DNA of 64,000 bases from Nocardia higoensis NBRC 100133 (GTDB taxonomy: Bacteria; Actinomycetota; Actinomycetes; Mycobacteriales; Mycobacteriaceae). How positions within the stretch are numbered: the stretch's first letter is position 1; each line of letters opens with the position of its first letter. A program made the position numbers and the translations under genes. The stretch spans positions 1 to 64,000 of the forward strand of contig NZ_BAGA01000058.1 in NCBI RefSeq assembly GCF_000308595.1, given 5' to 3'. A model generated the notes under the pieces. The model was not told the DNA's origin. It did not search any database and worked only from the letters and a program-made list of their open reading frames with translations. This document shows positions 1 through 9,522 of the stretch, piece by piece.

Positions 1-1
1 T

Positions 2-139
2 AACGCCCAGTTGCGCGGCCTTGTCGCCTTGGAGATCCGCGGGAACCTGGGCGCGCAGACCAACAGCCCGGGCAAGCTCTACCGCAACGAGGTCAACGCG
101 CTGCTCCGGTCCTTCGGGCTGAGCGCACCGCGGGATTGA
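2..139 (+). CDS. C-terminal end of an unidentified protein (truncated by window edge)
   Basis: An open frame enters from the left edge and ends at a TGA at 137-139, giving about 45 residues that finish in SFGLSAPRD. Codon use is high-GC and fits a real gene. I see no motif that identifies the family. The start and most of the protein lie outside the window. A 160-base gap with no other gene follows before the small lipoprotein. Confidence 0.5.
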   Translation, partial: NAQLRGLVALEIRGNLGAQTNSPGKLYRNEVNALLRSFGLSAPRD

Positions 140-299
140 CGCGCGGTCGCCGGCCGTGCCGTTCGGGCTCGGGGCGCGCGGCCCCGGCCTGCGGGCCGGA
201 ACGAATCGCTGGACTTTTCGGTCGATTCCCCGAATGCTGTTCCTGCGCCGGAGAATCGGCGGGGGAACTTCCAGGTAGCACCGAAGGAGCAGGTTCACG

Positions 300-530
300 A
301 TGCGTCGTCACCGGCCCAGGGCCACAGCACTCGCACTCGGCTTCGCCGTCGCGGCGACACTCGGCGTTTCCGGGTGCAGCAAGACCGAACGGTGGTGCGA
401 ACTCGATCGCGGCGATGTGCTCGTCGAGAACTACCACTGTGAACAGAACGAGGCGGGCTACGAGTGGGAGCCCGACCACGACAAGCCGAAGACGAAGAAG
501 AAGCCGAACAAGACGACCAAGAAGCACTGA
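300..530 (+). CDS. Small lysine-tailed lipoprotein, 76 aa
   Basis: The N terminus has an Arg-rich head, a hydrophobic stretch (about residues 9-23) and a lipobox VSGC with Cys26, so the product is predicted to be exported and lipidated on the outer face of the membrane. The mature part is only about 50 residues. It has three further-spaced features: two Cys after the lipid Cys (in RWCELD and YHCEQN, possibly a disulfide), an acidic middle, and a Lys/Thr-rich tail. A GAAGGAG ribosome site sits 10-15 bases before the ATG. Function unknown; the basic tail could contact wall polymers or lipid head groups, but that is only a guess. Confidence 0.7.
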   Translation: MRRHRPRATALALGFAVAATLGVSGCSKTERWCELDRGDVLVENYHCEQNEAGYEWEPDHDKPKTKKKPNKTTKKH

Positions 531-592
531 CAGGCCGGTTCGGTCCGGGGATCGCGGTGCGGTCCCCGGGATCGGAGCAGAGCGGACGGGCC

Positions 593-3500
593 TCAGTGCC
601 ACGCTCGCAACGAACGCTCCACGTGCTCCCGGTCGACGGGTTCCGACTGGCCCCACACGCCGCGCGCCCACTCGAGTTTGCCCACCAGGCTGTCGACCAG
701 CGCCCGTTCGGCATCGGGTCCGCGTTGTCCCCCGGCGATGAGCTTGGCGTAGCGGACGGCGTCGACGACGACCGACTTGACCCGTTCGTGGTCCAGGTAG
801 GTCTGCAGGTCGCGTTCCCAGTGCCCGGTGGCGGCCTCGGGTTCGGCGATGGTCCACGCGGCCAGGAAGGCGTCGCGCTCGGCGGGAAAGTAGCCCATCT
901 TGTGTAGGTGGGAGGCGACGTCGTAGAGCGGGTCACCGAACAGCGCCAGTTCCCAATCGATGAATACCACCCGCTGGTCGCGCAGGATCATGTTCTTCCT
1001 GTGCACGTCGGAATGGATCAGGCGGAACGGTCTCGCCTCCAATGAGTTCCATGCGTCGAGCACTTCGACGAAGGGGTGCTCGGGCACGCCCAGCTCTCGG
1101 TAGAGCCGGCCGAACGCGGCGATGCTGTCGCGGTGGACCCGCTGCGACACCTCGGACAGGCGACGGGCGAACGCGCTCGGATCCTCGACGCGCGGGCCGG
1201 GCGGCAGTGCGTCGAGCGGCACCTGTCGCAGATCGGCGAAGAGGGTCGCGACATCGCCCGGGACATGCGCGGGCACGGCGACGCCGCGTGGCGCGATGTC
1301 GTCGAGCAGTTCGCCGTCGATGAAGTCGTGGATTTGATAGAGCGGCGATGCCGATTCCCACCGCAGGCGTGGTGCGGCATCGACGGAGGCTTCGATGGCG
1401 CGCAGCACGGCGGCTTCGGGCCACTGCCGCAGATCCATCATGTCCGCGCCGGGGACGGGGATCCGGACGTTGATCGGGCCGACGGCGCTGTCGACCCGGA
1501 CGTTGTGGTTGTAATAGCCCGCTGCCCGGTCCGTTCGCAGGGTCGCTGCGCGGTAGAACTCGTCGGGATCTATTGCCAGGATGCGGGCGATCAGCCGTTG
1601 CGCGGACAGATCCAGATCGGATCCGGGCGAGGGGGGTTGGATGCGGGTGAGCGCTCGCAGGGCGGCCGAGGAGACATCCGGCTCGGACCATCCGTAGAGC
1701 GCGAGCACCGCCCGTGCGACCAGGATCAGCGCCGGGTAGACCTCGGTGGCTTCGAGTTCGGCGATCGCCCAGCGCACACACCGGATGGCGTCGGGTCTGT
1801 GACCACGGCGCGCGCAGACAGCCGCGCGGAACAGTTCGGCGCGGGCCCGTCCGGATCGGTAACCCGCCTGCTCCAGGTGCTCGCAGGCGTCGGTGAACGC
1901 GGTGTCGGCGGCGTCGAGTTCGGAAAGGGCGAGGCGAGCCAGCCCCAGGGCGGTGTAGGCCTTTCCCAGCTCGTGGAGTGCGCCGAGTTCGCGCTGTCGA
2001 CGGATCGCTTCGCCGGCCGCGGTGATGGCCTGTGCCGGATCGGTCAGCGCGAGCAGTTCGGCGCGATTGGTCGCGATATTCGCCTGTCCGACAGCGCTTC
2101 CGGCCGCTCGGTAGTGCTCGTCGGCTTCGATGAGGAAGCGCGCGGCGGACTCGGTGTCGAAGGCGAAGCGGTAGGACAGGTGGCGTAGACGGGCGACATC
2201 GCCGAGGAATTCGCGGTCGTCGCCTGCCGCCGCGACCAGCTCGTCGCAGAGCTGGAGTGCTTGCGCGAACCGGCCCTGGCACATGTGCAGATCGGCTGCC
2301 CAGTGCCCGGCCTCCAGCCGCGCGCGGCCCGATCCGCTGTTCCACACCGCGGTGTAGATGGTCAGCGCCGCATCGGTTTCGCCGAGAATGCGGCGCGCGT
2401 TGGCGGCGGCGACCGCCAGGCGGTCCACGATCGGGCCAGGGCGGTTCAGGTCCATGCCGCGGGTCAGGAGATCCGCTTGCTTGGCGTCGCCCAGCAGCAG
2501 CGCGGCTTCTGCTTCCAGACACTTCGCCAGTTCCGACAGCTCGGCCATACCCGCTACGTTCTCACGCGGATCGCGGATCAGGTGGTCCAGATCGCTGATC
2601 ACCCCTTCGATTCCCTGGTAGCCGCCCGCCGCCTCGATGCGGTCGACGTACTGGAGCAGGTCCACCGCGGACAGTGAGCCTGCCCTGACCCCGTGATAAC
2701 CGGCTTCCCGTAGTGCCCCGACCCGCCCGTCATCGCCTTGCGCGCGTTGTGCCCACAGCTGGTGCAGGACATCGTGGAGTTCTGTTCGAACGTCCGAGCC
2801 GAGTCTGTGCTGCAGCGCCGCGACCATGAGCTGATGCAGTTGGTAGCGGTCGCCGGAGGCCGAGTCCACGAACGAGTAACCGATGAGGGAGGTCCAGACG
2901 GTCGAGTTGTCCGGGAGTGAGAACCGGCGGGCGATCGTTCCGAAGATGTCCCGATCGAATGTTCTGGGCACACTGAGAAGTTCGAGGACGCGGATCTCCT
3001 CGCGCGAGACATAGCGCAGGAAGCGATCCAGGATCGCTTCGGGGGAAACCAGTTCATCGGTGACAGCGGCGCCCTGGTGAGCACGGGCGTCGATCGCGAG
3101 ATGGAGATAGAACGGGACTCCGCCGCTGGAGAGGGCGATGGCTTCCCGTTCGGCGTCGTCCCGGACACCGCAGGCGTCGAGTAGTTCGTATCGTGCCTGC
3201 ATGGGCAGGTCGTCGACGGCCACCTCCCGCACTCGGTCGGCCCATTCCGGGTCGTGCCTGGCCCAACCGAGCGGCTCGCGGCTGGCGACGACCACCAGGC
3301 CGGTGTCGAGCTGGGCGATGACGTCGCGTAGCCACAGATCGGCGGCGGCCTCGCGGCCCTCCCGGTCGGCGCCACCCATCATGGCTTCGTAGGCATCGAC
3401 GAAGACGAGATAGGAGCGCTCGCCCGTACCCGCCTTCAGGTCCTCGGCAAAGAGATAGGACACGGCTGCTTCGAGCGTGCCCAAGCTCATCTGGTCGAGC

Positions 3501-4018
3501 TCCCGCAGGATCGGATCGTGCCGGATGCGGCGGGTGCGGATCGCCCACCTGGTTCCGGATTCGAGCAGCTTGGCGGCGGTCCCGAAGACCGGGATCCCGG
3601 TCGAGTCGTTGAGGATCTCGGTCAGGATCTCGCTGTGCTCGGTCAAAGTGAACCCATCGGCCGACAACCGCAGGTGGGGGTGCAGCCGCTGCCACAGCAC
3701 CGCGCAGGCGATGTCGAAGCGATGGAATTTGACCCTCTGTGTACCGAACTGGATGCGCAGCACCGCCAGCGCGGCTGCCGCCTGCCGCTGGCTGGGGACC
3801 TGCAGATCCAGCAGGGCGCTCGGCCGTTCCTGAGCGCTGCGTGACCGCAACTCGGCCAGCAGTCGCGACTTGCCGATGCCGCCTATGCCGCTGACCGACA
3901 GCACTCTCGGCCGCTCGCCGGACTCACGTAGCAACTCGTCGAAGGTCGAGAGCACCGACTCCCGGTTCACGAACGGACGTCGGGTGGCGCCGGGTTGGAA
4001 GCGCGCGGTCAGCACCAT
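593..4018 (-). CDS. STAND-type ATPase with helical repeats and C-terminal APH-like kinase domain, 1141 aa
   Basis: The N-terminal P-loop NTPase has Walker A GIGGIGKS (about residues 44-51), Walker B LVFVDAYE (204-211) and a sensor-like [11 protein letters not shown], as in NB-ARC/AAA-type STAND proteins. A middle region of about 500 residues rich in Ala/Leu/Glu helices looks like TPR-type repeats. The last 250 residues are an aminoglycoside-phosphotransferase-fold kinase: HSDVHRKN (1002-1009, catalytic loop) and IDWE (1020-1023, metal-binding Asp). I chose the ATG at 4018 because GGAGGGG lies 5 bases upstream; an in-frame ATG at 4039 would place that ribosome site inside the gene. STAND proteins usually act as ligand-triggered switches. 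The kinase could be the output or the sensor domain. The substrate is unknown. The gene stands alone, about 145 bases from the end of the neighbouring TetR gene on the same strand. Confidence 0.85.
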   Translation of the reverse strand: MVLTARFQPGATRRPFVNRESVLSTFDELLRESGERPRVLSVSGIGGIGKSRLLAELRSRSAQERPSALLDLQVPSQRQAAAALAVLRIQFGTQRVKFHRFDIACAVLWQRLHPHLRLSADGFTLTEHSEILTEILNDSTGIPVFGTAAKLLESGTRWAIRTRRIRHDPILRELDQMSLGTLEAAVSYLFAEDLKAGTGERSYLVFVDAYEAMMGGADREGREAAADLWLRDVIAQLDTGLVVVASREPLGWARHDPEWADRVREVAVDDLPMQARYELLDACGVRDDAEREAIALSSGGVPFYLHLAIDARAHQGAAVTDELVSPEAILDRFLRYVSREEIRVLELLSVPRTFDRDIFGTIARRFSLPDNSTVWTSLIGYSFVDSASGDRYQLHQLMVAALQHRLGSDVRTELHDVLHQLWAQRAQGDDGRVGALREAGYHGVRAGSLSAVDLLQYVDRIEAAGGYQGIEGVISDLDHLIRDPRENVAGMAELSELAKCLEAEAALLLGDAKQADLLTRGMDLNRPGPIVDRLAVAAANARRILGETDAALTIYTAVWNSGSGRARLEAGHWAADLHMCQGRFAQALQLCDELVAAAGDDREFLGDVARLRHLSYRFAFDTESAARFLIEADEHYRAAGSAVGQANIATNRAELLALTDPAQAITAAGEAIRRQRELGALHELGKAYTALGLARLALSELDAADTAFTDACEHLEQAGYRSGRARAELFRAAVCARRGHRPDAIRCVRWAIAELEATEVYPALILVARAVLALYGWSEPDVSSAALRALTRIQPPSPGSDLDLSAQRLIARILAIDPDEFYRAATLRTDRAAGYYNHNVRVDSAVGPINVRIPVPGADMMDLRQWPEAAVLRAIEASVDAAPRLRWESASPLYQIHDFIDGELLDDIAPRGVAVPAHVPGDVATLFADLRQVPLDALPPGPRVEDPSAFARRLSEVSQRVHRDSIAAFGRLYRELGVPEHPFVEVLDAWNSLEARPFRLIHSDVHRKNMILRDQRVVFIDWELALFGDPLYDVASHLHKMGYFPAERDAFLAAWTIAEPEAATGHWERDLQTYLDHERVKSVVVDAVRYAKLIAGGQRGPDAERALVDSLVGKLEWARGVWGQSEPVDREHVERSLRAWH

Positions 4019-4162
4019 GGATCCCCCTCCACGCGGCATGTCCGGTGAGCATGCCGGTGGAGTCGATCGTAGGTGAATATCGTTGCGGTACGCCGGTTAT
4101 CGCAGGGCGTGGACGCCGACTGCTCGGCGTCGTCGAGGAGTTGCCTTGTCCGCGGGTGGGGG

Positions 4163-4798
4163 TCAGGTGGGGCGGACTCCGGTGGCGCGCATGACGTTCA
4201 CGCACAGGCGCGCGCACTCGTCCGCCAGTTCCGGTGCGGTCATCTCGATCGTTCCGGCGAGCCAGCCTTCGACGAGCTGATCGACGCCGCCGGTCATGTA
4301 CATGGCCGCGCGGCGCAATGCGTCGTGGTCCCAGTCGGATTCGAGGACGTCGGGGGCGTTGGCGACGACGAGGTCGGCGATGATCGCGAGGACGTCGTGG
4401 CGGCGTTGGGCCAGGGCGGGCACGTCGCCGGGGTCGCTGGAGACGATGCGGTGTAGGTGCGGGTCGCCTGCGAGGGTGTCGAGGAAGGCTTCCAGGGCCG
4501 CTCGGAGTTTGTCTTCGACTCCGCCCTCGGCGCTCACGCCTGCCCGGACGAGGACGGCCAGCAGGTGGTCGCGGACGTCGTCGGCGACGGCGACGAGGAG
4601 TTCGTCGCGATTGGCGAAGTGTTCGTAGAAATAGCGGTCGGTGAGGCCTGCGGTCTTGCACACGCCGCGCACGGTCACCGCCGCCATGCCCGTCCGGCCC
4701 CAGGTGGTGCGGGCGGCGGCGAGCAGGCGCGCGCGTCGGTCGGCCCGTCGGTCTTCCGCACTGACGCCGCCGTAGCTGCGGGGCGCCGAGGTGGTCAT
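4163..4798 (-). CDS. TetR-family transcriptional regulator
   Basis: The N-terminal TetR helix-turn-helix is clear (TVRGVCKTAGLTDRYFYEHF, about residues 39-58), followed by an all-helical ligand-binding half, for 211 aa in total. The gene is transcribed away from the carotenoid oxygenase gene at 4890, with under 100 bases between the starts, so it probably represses that gene and itself through the repeated site at 4838-4864. The start could be the ATG at 4798 or an in-frame GTG at 4807; neither has a strong ribosome site. The ligand is unknown; an apocarotenoid or related lipid is plausible from context. Confidence 0.85.
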   Translation of the reverse strand: MTTSAPRSYGGVSAEDRRADRRARLLAAARTTWGRTGMAAVTVRGVCKTAGLTDRYFYEHFANRDELLVAVADDVRDHLLAVLVRAGVSAEGGVEDKLRAALEAFLDTLAGDPHLHRIVSSDPGDVPALAQRRHDVLAIIADLVVANAPDVLESDWDHDALRRAAMYMTGGVDQLVEGWLAGTIEMTAPELADECARLCVNVMRATGVRPT

Positions 4799-4837
4799 TG
4801 ACAGCACTCTAGTCGGCCCGCAGAATTGCGGACGTGC

Positions 4838-4864
4838 GTCATCAGATGACGGCCGTCATCAGAT
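4838..4864. promoter_or_regulatory. Candidate TetR operator (direct and inverted repeats)
   Basis: GTCATCAGAT occurs twice (4838-4847 and 4855-4864, 17-base period). The two copies are arranged so that GATGACGGCCGTCATC (4845-4860) is a perfect 16-base palindrome and GTCATCAGATGAC (4838-4850) is a 13-base near-palindrome. The site lies in the short space between the divergent TetR and carotenoid oxygenase starts, just upstream of the oxygenase ribosome site. This is where a TetR dimer pair would bind to control both genes. That it is an operator is inferred from position and symmetry. Confidence 0.6.
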
Positions 4865-4889
4865 ACCGGCGCCGAAGGAGGCCGCTGTC

Positions 4890-6335
4890 ATGCCGCTCGA
4901 TCACGTCGCGACGGTGAGCGACTATCGCAAGGCCACGGCGCCCTTGCTCGACGAGCACGACTACACGGTCGGACAGATCGACGGCCGGTGGCCGAAAGAT
5001 CTGCGGGGCACGCTGTATCGGATCGGCCCTGGCAAACATCAGGTCGGGCGGTCGTTGCTGCACAACGTGTTCGACGGCGACGGGATGGTCTCGCAGTTCG
5101 TGCTCGACGGGACAACGGTGCGGTTCCGGAATCGGTATGTGCGCACGGAGCACTTCCTGCACGGCCGGAACTCCGATCGCGTCCGGTATCGCGGGGTGGG
5201 GACGCAGATTCCCGGTGGTCCGCTCGCCAATATCGGCCGGTTGCCGAAGAACGTGGCCAATACGAACATCGTGAACTACGCGGGCGGGCTGCTGGCGCTG
5301 TGGGAGATCGGCAATCCGCACCGCCTCGACCTCGACACCCTGGAAACGCTGGGGCCCACCGACTTCGGCGGCAGGCTCGGATTCCTCGGCGCCTTCTCGG
5401 CACACCCGAAGTGGGATCCGGTCACCGGCGAGTTGTTCAACTTCGGCTTGGATCTGCTGCCGACCCCGCGGATCAGGACTTTCCGGATCGATCGATCGAA
5501 ACGATTGCGGCGACTGGCCACGGTGCCGATGCTCGACCTGCCGTGGAACCACGATTTCGCCCTGACCAGCCGATACATGGTGTTCGTGCTCGATCCGATC
5601 CTGCCGAACATCACGAAGCTGGCGCTGGCGGCGGGATCGTTCATCGACGCGCTGGAGTTCCGGAAGGAGAAGGGCACGCGATTCCTGCTGGTGCCGAGAA
5701 AGGGAGGCAGGCCGCGCGTCATCGAGCACGAGGCGTTGCTGCACATGCACCTCACCAATGCCTACGACGACGGCCAGGACGTGGTGATCGAGATGATCCG
5801 GCTCGACACCGAATGGGACCGTGTGAAGCACATGACCGGATTGGTCAATCGCGCCTCGCCCGAGACCGCGCAGTCTCCCGAATCCCGGCTCATGCAATAT
5901 CGGGTCACCGCGGGAAACCGGGTGCTCGAGCGCGAATTGTCCGATCGTTCGGGAGAGTTCCCGCAATACGACTGGCGGCGTTCCACCCGCCGCCACCGCT
6001 ACAGCTACTTCGCGGGCGCGGGCGGGCCGGCCGGGCTCTACAACGCGGTCGTCAAGGTCGATCATGAGACGGGCGTGACGAGCGGGTGCGATCTGGGCGC
6101 GAGCTCGGTCGGGGAGCCGTTGTTCGTGCCGCGCGCCCGCGACGCGCAGGAGGACGACGGGTGGCTGCTCGCGCTCGACCACGACCTCACCGAGAATCGT
6201 TCCCGACTGGTCGTGCTCGATGCCCGTGATCCCGAGCGGGGGCCGTTGGCGAGTGCCTGGCTCGAGCACCACATTCCCTGGGGATTCCACGGGACCTTCA
6301 CCCGTCGCGTCGCCGAGCCGGGGCCGGCGCGGTAG
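4890..6335 (+). CDS. Carotenoid cleavage oxygenase (retinal pigment epithelium RPE65 family), 481 aa
   Basis: This is a non-haem iron dioxygenase of the carotenoid/stilbene cleavage family, which splits a conjugated double bond into two carbonyls. The four expected iron-binding histidines sit in FSAHPKWDP, PWNHDFALTSRYMVF, HMHLTNAYDDG and the C-terminal GFHGTF. The N terminus carries the usual LRGTLYRIGPG motif. Length is normal for the family. The ATG at 4890 has GAAGGAG 9 bases upstream; an upstream in-frame start at 4791 would read through the regulator gene. No carotenoid biosynthesis gene is nearby, so the substrate cannot be deduced. It is probably controlled by the divergent TetR. Confidence 0.9.
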   Translation: MPLDHVATVSDYRKATAPLLDEHDYTVGQIDGRWPKDLRGTLYRIGPGKHQVGRSLLHNVFDGDGMVSQFVLDGTTVRFRNRYVRTEHFLHGRNSDRVRYRGVGTQIPGGPLANIGRLPKNVANTNIVNYAGGLLALWEIGNPHRLDLDTLETLGPTDFGGRLGFLGAFSAHPKWDPVTGELFNFGLDLLPTPRIRTFRIDRSKRLRRLATVPMLDLPWNHDFALTSRYMVFVLDPILPNITKLALAAGSFIDALEFRKEKGTRFLLVPRKGGRPRVIEHEALLHMHLTNAYDDGQDVVIEMIRLDTEWDRVKHMTGLVNRASPETAQSPESRLMQYRVTAGNRVLERELSDRSGEFPQYDWRRSTRRHRYSYFAGAGGPAGLYNAVVKVDHETGVTSGCDLGASSVGEPLFVPRARDAQEDDGWLLALDHDLTENRSRLVVLDARDPERGPLASAWLEHHIPWGFHGTFTRRVAEPGPAR

Positions 6336-6427
6336 CGGACGGGCGCGAGGGGTGTGGCTGCTCACACCGGTGTCGGTTCCGCCGGTGATCGGGTATCCGC
6401 CCATGCGTGCGTTCAGAGGAGTTGCTC

Positions 6428-7618
6428 ATGCCCGAGACCATCGATCGTCCTGTGGCAGGATCCGGAGATCCGGCGGTGCGCCTGCGCAGGCGGCTGGAAC
6501 GGCTGATCGGGATCGCGGCCTCGGAGGGGAACGCGCTGACCGCGCTGCGTAATGGCGACGAGATCTTCCCGGCCATGCTGGAGAGCATCGCGGGCGCCGA
6601 GCACACCGTCGACATGATGACGTTCGTCTACTGGCAGGGCGATATCGCGCGGCAGTTCGCGTTCGCGCTGGCCGAGCGGGCAAGGGCGGGCGTGCGGGTG
6701 CGGCTGCTGCTGGACGGGTTCGGCAGCAGGCTGATCGAGAAGGATCTGCTGGCGCTGATGGACGAGTCGGGGGTGCGGATCGCCTGGTTCCGCAAGCCCG
6801 CCTACATCTCCCCGTTCAAGCAGAACCATCGCTGCCATCGGAAGGTGCTGGTGGTGGACGAGGAGGTCGCCTACACCGGCGGGGTCGGCATCGCGGAGGA
6901 ATGGTGCGGTGACGCGCGCAACGAGAACGAGTGGCGCGACACCCACGTGCAGGTGCGCGGCCCCGCGGTGGACGGCATCGCGGCGGCGTTCGCGCAGGGC
7001 TGGGCGGAGTGCCACGACGAACTGATCGACGAGCGGGATCGGTTCATCGAGCACACTCAGCAGGGCGAGGCCGTGGTTCAAGTGGTGCGCGGCTCGGCCA
7101 GCGTCGGCTGGCAGGACATGCAGACTCTGCTGCGTGTGGTGATCGAGTCGGCGGAGCAGCGGCTGCGGCTGGCGACCGCCTATTTCGCGCCGGACGCGTT
7201 CTTCATCGACCTGCTGTGCGCGGCCGCGCGGCGCGGGGTGGAGGTGGAGATCCTGCTGCCGGGGCCGCACACCGATCAGCGGGTCTGCCAGCTCGCCGGG
7301 CAGCATTTCTACGAGGATCTGCTGGCCTGCGGCGTGCGCATCTATCAGTACCAGCCGACCATGATGCACGCGAAGATCATCACCGTGGACGGGGTCGCGG
7401 CGCTGGTCGGTTCGACGAATTTCAATCGTCGCTCGCTCGACCACGACGAAGAGGTCATGCTGGCCGTGCTCGACGGGAAATTCACCGCGACCCTCGACGG
7501 GCATTTCGACGCCGACATCGAGTCGTCGGTGCTCCTCGAGGCGGGCCGCTGGAAGCGGCGTTCGGCATTGCAGCGCACCAAGGAACTCGCGGTGCAGCCC
7601 ATCCGGCGCTTCCTCTGA
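6428..7618 (+). CDS. Phospholipase D-type phosphatidyltransferase, cardiolipin synthase family, 396 aa
   Basis: Two HKD motifs are present: HRKVLVVD followed by TGGVGI in the first half, and HAKIITVD followed by GSTNFNRRS in the second. Each supplies the His, Lys and Asp of the phospholipase D active site, so the protein should transfer phosphatidyl groups, either cardiolipin synthesis or related phospholipid turnover. The two N-terminal membrane spans of classical Cls are missing, so this is the short soluble or peripheral form (ClsB/YbhO-like length). The ATG at 6428 is preceded by AGAGGAG; the in-frame GTG at 6407 is less likely. It stands alone, about 145 bases before the DJ-1 gene. Confidence 0.88.
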   Translation: MPETIDRPVAGSGDPAVRLRRRLERLIGIAASEGNALTALRNGDEIFPAMLESIAGAEHTVDMMTFVYWQGDIARQFAFALAERARAGVRVRLLLDGFGSRLIEKDLLALMDESGVRIAWFRKPAYISPFKQNHRCHRKVLVVDEEVAYTGGVGIAEEWCGDARNENEWRDTHVQVRGPAVDGIAAAFAQGWAECHDELIDERDRFIEHTQQGEAVVQVVRGSASVGWQDMQTLLRVVIESAEQRLRLATAYFAPDAFFIDLLCAAARRGVEVEILLPGPHTDQRVCQLAGQHFYEDLLACGVRIYQYQPTMMHAKIITVDGVAALVGSTNFNRRSLDHDEEVMLAVLDGKFTATLDGHFDADIESSVLLEAGRWKRRSALQRTKELAVQPIRRFL

Positions 7619-7764
7619 AACGGCCCCGATCGGCGCGACCACCGCACGGCGGACCGGCACAACGCCGATCGACCACCACAATCGAGCCCACCGGCCGCGC
7701 ATGAATCCCGCCGCGCCGGATATGCCTGCTGGATCAGAAGAATCCGATCACCGCAGGAGGCGTA

Positions 7765-8460
7765 ATGGCGAAGATCCTGTTCTTGATGTCGGCGGCCGAT
7801 CACTGGACGCTCGCGGACGGCACGAAGCATCCGACCGGTTATTGGGCCGAGGAATTCGCCTCGCCCTACGAAGTGTTCACCGCGGCCGGGCACGAGGTCG
7901 AGGTTGCGACGCCGGGTGCGGTGGCGCCGACCGTGGACGAGGGCAGTTTGTCCGACGAGGCGAACGGCGGTCCGGACGCCGTGCGCCGGATTCGCGAAGT
8001 ACTGGACTCGGCGGAGCCGCTGCGGCGTCCGCGCGCGGTCGCCGAGGTCGATCCCACCGAGTACGCCGCGGTATTCGTTCCCGGCGGTCACGGGCCGATG
8101 GAGGACCTGGCCGTCGACGCGGATTCCGGTCGGCTGCTCGACGCCGCGCTGGCCGCCGGCGTGCCGCTCGGCGTGGTGTGTCACGGTCCTGCCGCGCTGC
8201 TCTCCACAGGTGGCGACGACGGCGAGTCGCCGTTCCGGGGTTACCGCGTGACCGCATTCTCGAATGCCGAAGAGGCGCAGGCGGGATTGGCCGACAGGGC
8301 GCCGTGGCTACTCGCCGACCGGCTCACGGAGATGGGCCTGGACTATCACGAAGGTGCGCCGTGGGAGGCGCATATCGAGGTCGACCGGACCGTGTACACG
8401 GGGCAGAATCCGGCTTCCGCGCGCCCGCTGGCGGAGAAAATGCTCGCTGCCGTCGGGTGA
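7765..8460 (+). CDS. DJ-1/PfpI superfamily protein (class I glutamine-amidotransferase-like), 231 aa
   Basis: The fold is recognised by the nucleophile elbow VVCHGPAALL with the reactive Cys followed by His, and by the upstream acidic motif WAEEFASPYEVF that supplies the Glu of Hsp31/YhbO-like members. These proteins act as glyoxalase III or protein/nucleotide deglycases and protect against carbonyl stress. A CAGGAGG-type ribosome site precedes the ATG. A strong terminator-like hairpin follows the stop, so the gene is probably monocistronic. The exact activity (glyoxalase, amidase or chaperone) cannot be told from sequence. Confidence 0.85.
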   Translation: MAKILFLMSAADHWTLADGTKHPTGYWAEEFASPYEVFTAAGHEVEVATPGAVAPTVDEGSLSDEANGGPDAVRRIREVLDSAEPLRRPRAVAEVDPTEYAAVFVPGGHGPMEDLAVDADSGRLLDAALAAGVPLGVVCHGPAALLSTGGDDGESPFRGYRVTAFSNAEEAQAGLADRAPWLLADRLTEMGLDYHEGAPWEAHIEVDRTVYTGQNPASARPLAEKMLAAVG

Positions 8461-8474
8461 ATCCGGCCGGCTCG

Positions 8475-8510
8475 ACCGCTGTCGCCGATTTCGGCGGCGG
8501 CGGTCTTTTT
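8475..8510 (+). terminator. Intrinsic terminator after the DJ-1-like gene
   Basis: A 13-base-pair GC stem (8475-8487 with 8492-8504, two G-U wobbles) closes a four-base ATTT loop and is followed at once by CTTTTT. It starts 14 bases after the stop codon. It would insulate the porin genes downstream. Confidence 0.8.
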
Positions 8511-8745
8511 CTGCGTTTGGTAACGCGGCGCGCAGCGAATTCCCAGCTCGCACAGTACTTCCGGCATGGTCGTTATCGAACGGAGATTCCTTCGTCATAT
8601 TCCTGCCCGGAAGTGTTCATCGCGCGGTCGGCCGCCCATTCACTTCGTGGACAGTGGCGGCGGCGAAACTCTGGGGCAGCCTCGCCGAGGGGATTCGACT
8701 GCCCTCTGTGACAGGGGCTGACCGCTTGAACTGATGAGGGGAAGT

Positions 8746-9417
8746 ATGAGCAACAACCGCACCAGTGGGTTGCGCGGTGGGCGCGTCGTCGGCATCGGCG
8801 CCGCCGCCACCATCGCCGTCGGCCTGTTCTCGGCCGGCGCTGCCAACGCCGATACGTTCGTGCCGCTGCCCGACGGCCAGAAGCTCGGACCCGGCGTCAC
8901 CATCACCCGCACCGGTGAGCACGCTGTCGTCTCGCCGTCGCTGGCCGCCAACGGAGCGGGCCGCGTGGCCTGGGTATCGGGCAACGCCACCGCCGACGTG
9001 ACCGTCACCCCCGAGGGCGAGGCAGGCCCGAACAACGGTCCGGCCGGCGGCGCGGGCACCAACAACTCGTCCACGCACGGCATTTCGCAGCTGAACACCG
9101 GCTACATCGTCGGCTGCCAGGTCGCCATCGGCGACGACGCGATCTCGGCCGGACTGTCCGGCGGCATCGATCTCGAGGGCGGCTCCCTCGGTGGCTCGAT
9201 CGGCCTGGAGCTGGGCCCCGGCGAGGTGAAGTTCATCCAGATCGACCACAAGAACATCCCGGAGCCGGGCGTCTACTCGGTGGAGTACCAGGACTACGAG
9301 ATCCAGATCCAGGGTTGTGCGGGCTACGCCCAGGCGCGTTCCTACACCGTGGTCGAGATCATCGGCGACCACTACTCGAAGACCACCCTCTACGGGGCGC
9401 CGTTCAGCATCGGCTGA
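8746..9417 (+). CDS. nfpA: MspA-family porin, NfpA-like, 223 aa precursor
   Basis: A cleavable signal peptide ends in GAANA before DTFVPLPDG, giving a mature protein of about 190 residues, the MspA size. The body shows the family pattern of a conserved start (TFVPLP), ISPS/VSPS and VAWVSGN strands, GYIVGCQ, and the C-terminal aromatic/hydrophobic end PFSIG. Such porins oligomerise in the mycolic-acid outer membrane and form hydrophilic channels. In Nocardia farcinica, two homologous subunits (NfpA and NfpB) form one hetero-oligomeric channel; the tandem pair here matches that. I prefer the ATG at 8746 (AGGGGAA 4 bases upstream) to one at 8734. Symbol assigned by order and similarity, so it is tentative. 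Confidence 0.85.
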   Translation: MSNNRTSGLRGGRVVGIGAAATIAVGLFSAGAANADTFVPLPDGQKLGPGVTITRTGEHAVVSPSLAANGAGRVAWVSGNATADVTVTPEGEAGPNNGPAGGAGTNNSSTHGISQLNTGYIVGCQVAIGDDAISAGLSGGIDLEGGSLGGSIGLELGPGEVKFIQIDHKNIPEPGVYSVEYQDYEIQIQGCAGYAQARSYTVVEIIGDHYSKTTLYGAPFSIG

Positions 9418-9522
9418 TCCGGGTCCGCGGCACACATCAGCCGCTGCACACATCAGTCACAGCTGCTGCACGCAACCGGCACAGCTGAGGAAGAACTCGA
9501 TCCCGGAGGGGATGCACCAACC

